From Limnomonas spitsbergensis (taxonomy: Eukaryota > Chlorophyta > Chlorophyceae > Chlamydomonadales), in NCBI GenBank assembly GCA_037349105.1, contig JAYJMM010000066.1:310001-374000 (forward strand): a DNA stretch of 64,000 bases, written 5' to 3'. Every line of letters starts with the position of its first letter. The stretch's first letter is position 1. The position numbers and the translations under genes are program-made. A model generated the notes under the pieces. That model saw only the letters and a list, made by a program, of their open reading frames with translations. It was not told the DNA's origin and made no database searches. Below, one piece after another: positions 59,601-64,000 of this stretch.

Positions 59601-62600
59601 ATTATCAGCCAAAGCATTAGTGACACAGGGAAGGCTTGGCGAGGTACCCTCCTCCTGAATCCCCCAATATCTTTGTCTGATGGCCCCCCCCCCCCCCCCC
59701 CCTCTCCCCTTCCCCTCGCACCATTCATGGCGGGTGACCACTCCGACATCCTCAACAAATGCAGTGCTGCGGCCGTACCAGCTCCCACTCGAGCGCGATG
59801 CCACCTGCGCCTCTGGGGCCTGCCAGGGGGAAGGGGCAACGGGAGCTGTAAGGCCCTTGAAGAGAGGAAGGCTGCAGGGGCGGAAAGCTGCAGGGGCATG
59901 GTCGCATGAAACCCTCAATTCTCAAATCCTTCACCAAGATCATGAAAGCAGCGGGTGCAGGCAGGAGCAGAGGAACACAGAATGGGCGCATCCCTGTTGA
60001 ACTACAGCAGGGCATGTCCCTGGGACTAGAGGGACAGGGGTCGGGGGATTGCTGACTCCTGCACCTAGGTCCATGCATATGATGATGCACAAATTAGCTA
60101 GAGCATAAAGTATGCAATCTGAAGGAAACTGACATCAGTGCTCCCCAGTCCTGAACCCAGCAGCTACAAGTGTCCAACTGTCACAACTGCCCACCTGCTG
60201 TATCTGCCCAACTGCAACAACTGCACGTTCACACTTCACAGATGCCACCAAGCGGCTAGGTTAGATGCGAACAAGGACACCAGCTTTGGCCCTTTGCCCC
60301 TCGGTAACCAATCTGCACATTCAATCCCGGAAGGCATACACTTGACGACAGGGAGGGATGACAGCTACCAACAGCCTACAAGCCCCCTTACAGTTCCTAC
60401 CCCACACACACCTGTCCAGCTGCTGCTGCACCCGCCGCTGCTCCCCCACCCACATGCTGCCCTCTGTGGTCATCCTTGGAAGTGAAGCGGCGCATGTGAG
60501 CCGCAGAGGCCACCCCGAAACAGAACACCCCCGAGGAAGCCGGCGTGGAGGCCACCGAGTCCAGGGAAGGTGTGACGGCTGGACCGGGGCGCTTAGGAGC
60601 AACAGGCAGCTGGGGGGGCAGGGGACGCGCAGCCAGGGAGGTCCGCCCGGGCGGAGGCAGGCCAGAGGCTGCAGCTGCAGCAACCTGCGGGGCGGCGGGC
60701 TTGTTGAACAGCAAGGCACCTCTGGGTGCCACCCGGTGAGCCCCGCGACCAGCCGCCGCCAGAGCAGCGCCCACTGCTGCGCCGAGGAGCGGTGTGGCCG
60801 CCGCTGTGTCAGCCACATGTCGCACACCATCCGCTGAGGCCGAGGGCGGTGAGGTGAGGTCAGCCCTGGGAGGGTATCCCCCCCGCCCCGCCCTCGCCCC
60901 CGCCTCCTCGCCCTGCATACCTCCCACCAGCGTTATGGACTCGTTGGAGGGGCCTGCATGCAGGGCCTGGGCGGGCCGGGCCGCCACCAGGGTCGCCGCC
61001 ATGTCTTCACGGCCGATCAGGGCGTAGGCGTTAGCAGGCCAGCCAGGGGGGGGAGCAGGGCGCACGCGCTGGAAGGCTTCCCGCAGGGGCAGGCCCACGC
61101 CGGGAGGCAGGGACTCCACTGAGCTACAGGTCCAGCCCTGACAGGAACCAACAGGCACAGGGGCAAGGAGGGGAAAGCAGCAGTGGGCAAAGGGACAGGG
61201 AGGGGACAGCAGGAATGGGGTCAGGGGCTTAGGGTGTATGATTAGGTGTAGGGTTTATAATTGAGGGAAAGGGGTGACAGGGTGTTGCACTAGGACTTGG
61301 GTCTAGGGTGTGATGAGGTGTGGGGTGCAGGGTTAATGATTGAGGGGGAAAAGTGCAGCTCTCACCACCTAGCCCTCAAGACCAGGGGCTGGGGATGTTC
61401 AGACTCCTCTTCGCTCTTATACATGCATTGGTTCTCAGCCGTTTCAGCCAGACCCCCTCCACCCTAATGCTCATAGCACAAACACCTGGGGCATACATCA
61501 GGAGCTGGAATCAGGGCAGACCCCCTCCACCCTAATGCTCATACAGCACAAACACCTGGGGCATACATCAGGAGCTGGAATCAGGGCAGACCCCCTCCAC
61601 CCTAATGCTCATACAGCACAAACACCTGGGGCATACATCAGGAGCTGAAATCAGGGCAGACCCCCTCCACCCTAATGCTCATACAGCACAAACACCTGGG
61701 GCATACATCAGAAGCTGGAATCAGGGCACACCGGCTGCATCAGGGCCATGCGTCCACTGCCTGTTCACCTTGCACCCCCCTCCTCAAAATGACGTCTTAG
61801 ACACACCGGGGGATATGTTGAAGAAAGCAATGTTTGCCACTCCTGCTGCAGATCACGCCAACAACGGCATCTGAAAAACTGCCAGTATCTGACGAAGGAT
61901 CTAAAACTTCTGACGATATCCTACTCAGGACCCCGAGACCCTCTCTTCTCAAAGCGAAGTGACCAAAGCCTGGATGTCCCCATCCCGGGATTTCACACAA
62001 AGTCAAAACTCTCCATCTCCTATCAGGTCTCAAAACTGGACTCAAAGATCCTTTCGGGACATCTCTTGCCACCTGGCCTCATGACCAAGCCTGCCCTGTT
62101 GCCCCACCTGTGTCGCCATCAACAGAGACACCTCCTCGCTGCATCGAATAAGCTCCTGGCAGAGAAGCTCCCGAGAAGCAGCGAGATCTGCCGAGAAGCT
62201 GCTCACTGCCAGCTGCCCACACCTGTGACATAATGCACCAGATGGGGCGAGCCAGCAATCTAGATTCAAAGGAGGCAACACGGCCTGTTTCAATTTTATG
62301 TTGTATGTTGTCCGTTTGACAGTCCGTTTTTGGCATGGGACTTCCTCCAGTTGCTACAGGTACTCACTTCAGGTTCAGATCAAAGAAGCCGGCATTATCA
62401 GACTTGGACCAGAACATGGAGGGCGCACATACACCTTTCCACTCGTGCGCTCAAGCCAGGAATCCCTGACAAGGATCCATAACATAAACAGCCCGCTTGC
62501 ACCCTTCCAATCCAACAGCGAGTGTTAAGCACCCGAGGGGGTCCACACTTCATACACTTATGAGTGTGAAGACAGAGGGCCAGGGCCCCCTTGCCTGCCC

Positions 62601-63722
62601 CTTCCAAACACCGCATCCGCTGCTGATTATCCCACCTGTTGGAGCAAACTGCCAGGAGCTGGAAGCAGCAGAGGATGTCCCGCGTGCGTGGCAGCAGTGG
62701 CAGCGTTGCGGCAAGCAAAGCGGGCGGGGCGGCAGCGGAGGGGGGACGACCCTCAAGCAGATTTGAAAGCAACCTGCAGAAGAGTACGCGGGGGGGGGGG
62801 GGGAGCAAGGCTGTTCAACAATTGCCCGGCCAACAGGCGCTGATGACAGCATTTTCAAATGTCAGTTTCCTTACTTGTAGATATCTAGAGGTGGCAGCTG
62901 CTTGGCAGCTTCTCCCCGCACAGCCGCCTCAATTCCGGCTTGGGAGATGGGGCACGGGCCTGCCCCCGCTAGCTCCAGGCAGGGCAGGCCCAGGTCCCTG
63001 GCGTAGTGCTGCCAGTACAGAGGCAGGCCCAAGTCGCGGGAGACAGCGGCCAGGGTGCTGCCCAGGTCTCGGAGCAGTGGCCACCTGCGGGTGAGTAGAC
63101 AGCCAGTTCACGTCGTGGGAGAGGGCCTGCTGGAGTGGCATGTGTGGAGTGCATGGACACGGGTGACTCATGCATCTGAGATACCCATGGTCAGGTATTG
63201 ATGGGCTGTACGTGGAGGCACTGGAGTCGTGCTGGAGGAGGTGAAATGAAGGCAAGGCTGTGATGTAGACATTCCAGCCTAATGATGGGACGGAATTTAA
63301 GGCAAGGGGGGAAAGGGAGGAAGAGGCAAATCAGCAGGAAGGTTGCAATTGTGACGAATTCACGGGCGTCATGCCAGGCATGCATATCCGCTGGCATGCC
63401 CTGGCGAAGACCATGCATAGGCAGTCACACACCCATGGTGAAGGCCGTGTTTAGGCAGTCACACACCCACTTGAGCTTGTTCAGCTTGAGGTCTTCGTAC
63501 ACAGCATGGAGGGCGGGCAGGCAAGGTGTGGCCACGCTGTCCAGCCATGCACGTCGCTCCGGCGAGGGAGGGGGCGGAACTGGGGATGCCTTGGCCGCTG
63601 AGGGAGAGTCGGGGAACAGGGCCCGGCTGCTGGAGTCCGGCTCTTTGGCAGCCCTTGTGGTTGCGCCATCCAAGATGTCCGGTCGCGTCTTCTGAGCGCT
63701 CAGGAGGCTCATGGCGGCGAAC
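44677..63722 (-). CDS. APC1: APC1, scaffold subunit of the anaphase-promoting complex (5' end off the right edge)
   Basis: Twenty-eight exons join in phase: 63722-63471, 63084-62875, 62773-62636, 62222-62108, 61137-60412, 59819-59722, 59406-59258, 58404-58341, 58145-58061, 56828-56711, 56195-56103, 55705-55528, 55121-55017, 54807-54642, 54430-54280, 54144-53931, 52184-52004, 51773-51468, 50884-50666, 50047-49822, 49444-49301, 48428-48325, 47876-47613, 46997-46666, 46525-46080, 45700-45558, 45267-45167, 44953-44677 (TAA). They encode about 1,867 residues. APC1 hallmarks appear in order: AVYEDLKLN, LPPGVGLPLREAF, RTLSLPVGRGALT, WPEFHNGVAAGL, TTLGVLLGASACHRGS, ALLGLGLLHQGS, ALSAGFALGLVLLGQG, LLLLRVLGRALVLW, ALSVVMAGSG, FRHLYALAAQPR, CGPRYWKQTL and LFVKKKAGALSYLDDP. 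Repeats like ALSAGFALGLVLLG are the PC repeats forming the APC/C platform, the ubiquitin ligase that drives mitotic exit. Exon 61137-60412 has a long Ala/Pro insertion. The N-terminal WD40 part is off-window. Confidence 0.95.
49016..49310. repeat. 59-bp repeat of an exon end plus splice donor
   Basis: About five copies of a unit that on the minus strand reads GGGGAGCAGGTACGGGGAAG then GGTGGTATCACTAGTATCAG and on. The real junction of APC1 exon 49444-49301 reads GGGAGCAG/GTACGGGG, so each copy carries a replica of the exon end and its donor. Confidence 0.9.
50411..50575. mobile_element. MITE-like element, copy 3 of the three-copy family
   Basis: Perfect 10-bp ends CAGTGATGTG and CACATCACTG bracket about 165 bp. 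The interior (CCGATAACGGTCCTTACGGT, then AAATTTGAAGGCAAATTCAG) matches copies at 29.8 and 1.1 kb. It lies in an APC1 intron. Confidence 0.7.
51359..51467. repeat. about 21-bp repeat after an APC1 donor
   Basis: On the minus strand, units of the form TCAGCTACAATGGCTCTCAG begin shortly after donor AAGG/GTGGGC of exon 51773-51468. About five diverged copies are seen. Confidence 0.75.
52836..53503. repeat. composite TATATA-rich minisatellite
   Basis: Two modules alternate: GGGCATATATAGCACAATGAA (21 bp) and CTCCCCAGTGGTTGGATATA-TATAGCACAATGAA (34 bp), in a non-simple order, giving about 25 TATATAGCACAATGAA cores. It lies in the APC1 intron between exons 53931 and 52184. Long minus-strand open frames with CAIYIQPLGSSLCYI motifs come from the repeat. 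Confidence 0.9.
56835..57735. repeat. 20-bp minisatellite GTTACAGACACCTCCAGGAG
   Basis: About 44 copies, with AGAGACC, AGACACC and AGAGACTTCC variants interspersed, in the APC1 intron upstream of the acceptor of exon 56828-56711. Diverged edge copies (CACCGCCGGGAG) reach to within a few bases of that acceptor. The unit is read in three successive frames, which explains the 200-260-codon open frames. Confidence 0.9.
58405..58725. repeat. 97-bp repeat duplicating an APC1 acceptor and exon start
   Basis: Copies spaced exactly 97 bp apart (marker CTGCCT at 58498, 58595 and 58692, and CTGCCTGCAA at 58401 at the true junction) each contain, on the minus strand, CTTGTAGGCAGTGCCAAGCT, matching the real acceptor and exon start CTTGCAG/GCAGTGCCAGGCTG. 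Confidence 0.9.
59682..59701. repeat. homopolymer C run (G run on the coding strand) after an APC1 donor
   Basis: An unbroken run of about 19 C lies about 20-40 bp beyond the donor of exon 59819-59722. Similar runs lie beside other APC1 splice sites (51951-51966, 56692-56705, 62791-62803). Confidence 0.8.
61448..61728. repeat. 70-bp tandem repeat, four copies
   Basis: The unit is GCAGACCCCCTCCACCCTAA, TGCTCATACAGCACAAACAC, CTGGGGCATACATCAGGAGC, TGGAATCAGG. Copies are nearly identical and lie in the APC1 intron between exons 62108 and 61137. Confidence 0.9.
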
Positions 63723-64000
63723 CTGGGAGCAAATGGTTAGGGTGCATGACATTGATTCGTTTAGCATGCTTCAGCTACAATTTAGCTACATCACGGCCTA
63801 CGGCGGAGGGTCCTGGTGCAGCAAGCCCTACTGCTCTGGCCACCGGCCGTATGCCGGTCAAGGTTTCGTCCCAGTTGGCCCAGTAATGGCCGCCCGGTGG
63901 CCCTCCGAAGGTGCCCTGGCACTTACCAAAACAAGCACTTGTGTATGATGCAGTGTGGCACATGACATCAAGGGTGGGCTGGATGTAAGACAGGGACAAG
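63723..64000 (-). other. upstream APC1 sequence; possible further exon unresolved
   Basis: A strong donor TTTTG/GTAAGTGCC lies on the minus strand near 63926. The open frame before it joins out of phase with exon 63722-63471 under the acceptor I can see, so the next APC1 exon is not placed. Confidence 0.35.

Noticed and set aside
1..64000. tRNA, rRNA or organelle genes
   Set aside because: No tRNA-like arms, rRNA core sequences or organelle proteins were recognised by reading; a covariance-model scan was not possible.

Overview
This is nuclear DNA from a eukaryote, most likely a green alga (Chlorophyta). The evidence is intron-dense genes with short exons and clean GT-AG borders on both strands, no operons or Shine-Dalgarno sites, TGTAA motifs near two gene ends (the poly(A) signal of core chlorophytes), short plant-type CCCTAAA tracts, and a TPR protein with a SHxW/TIR-like module of a type common in algae. 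Species and lineage are inferred, not proven. Exons were called by hand by matching splice sites, reading phase and protein likeness.

Layout. (1) 1-5.65 kb, minus: a multi-exon gene with a split MYND zinc finger, running off the left edge. (2) 6.2-7.36 kb, plus: a two-exon gene for a small lysine-rich protein, head to head with the MYND gene; its intron carries a MITE-like element. (3) 7.4-13.9 kb: no recognisable gene; a 505-bp tandem duplication with an inverted partial third copy, degenerate repeats and a foldback. (4) 15.9 (perhaps 15.3)-35.25 kb, plus: a 29-exon gene for a protein of about 1,000 residues with a SHxW/TIR-like domain and kinesin-light-chain-like TPRs. (5) 35.3-37.8 kb: intergenic, with a perfect 35-bp-stem hairpin. 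(6) 37.8-40.0 kb, minus: a five-exon VOC (glyoxalase-like) gene assembled from ATG to stop. (7) 40.1-40.7 kb: probable decayed retroelement RNase H segment. (8) 40.8-42.1 kb, minus: an intronless 411-codon gene of unknown function. (9) 42.1-44.7 kb: intergenic. (10) 44.7-63.7 kb and beyond the right edge, minus: APC1, the scaffold subunit of the anaphase-promoting complex, with 28 mapped exons (about 1,867 residues) and only its N-terminus missing.

The most striking property is how many minisatellites abut exon-intron junctions. In at least five cases the repeated unit itself contains a splice donor, or a splice acceptor with adjoining exon sequence. The two largest genes are inflated to nearly 20 kb each by such arrays. 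Arrays after donors tend to be G-rich and arrays before acceptors C/T-rich on the coding strand. The many long open frames inside the arrays are best read as by-products of repeat units, not proteins.
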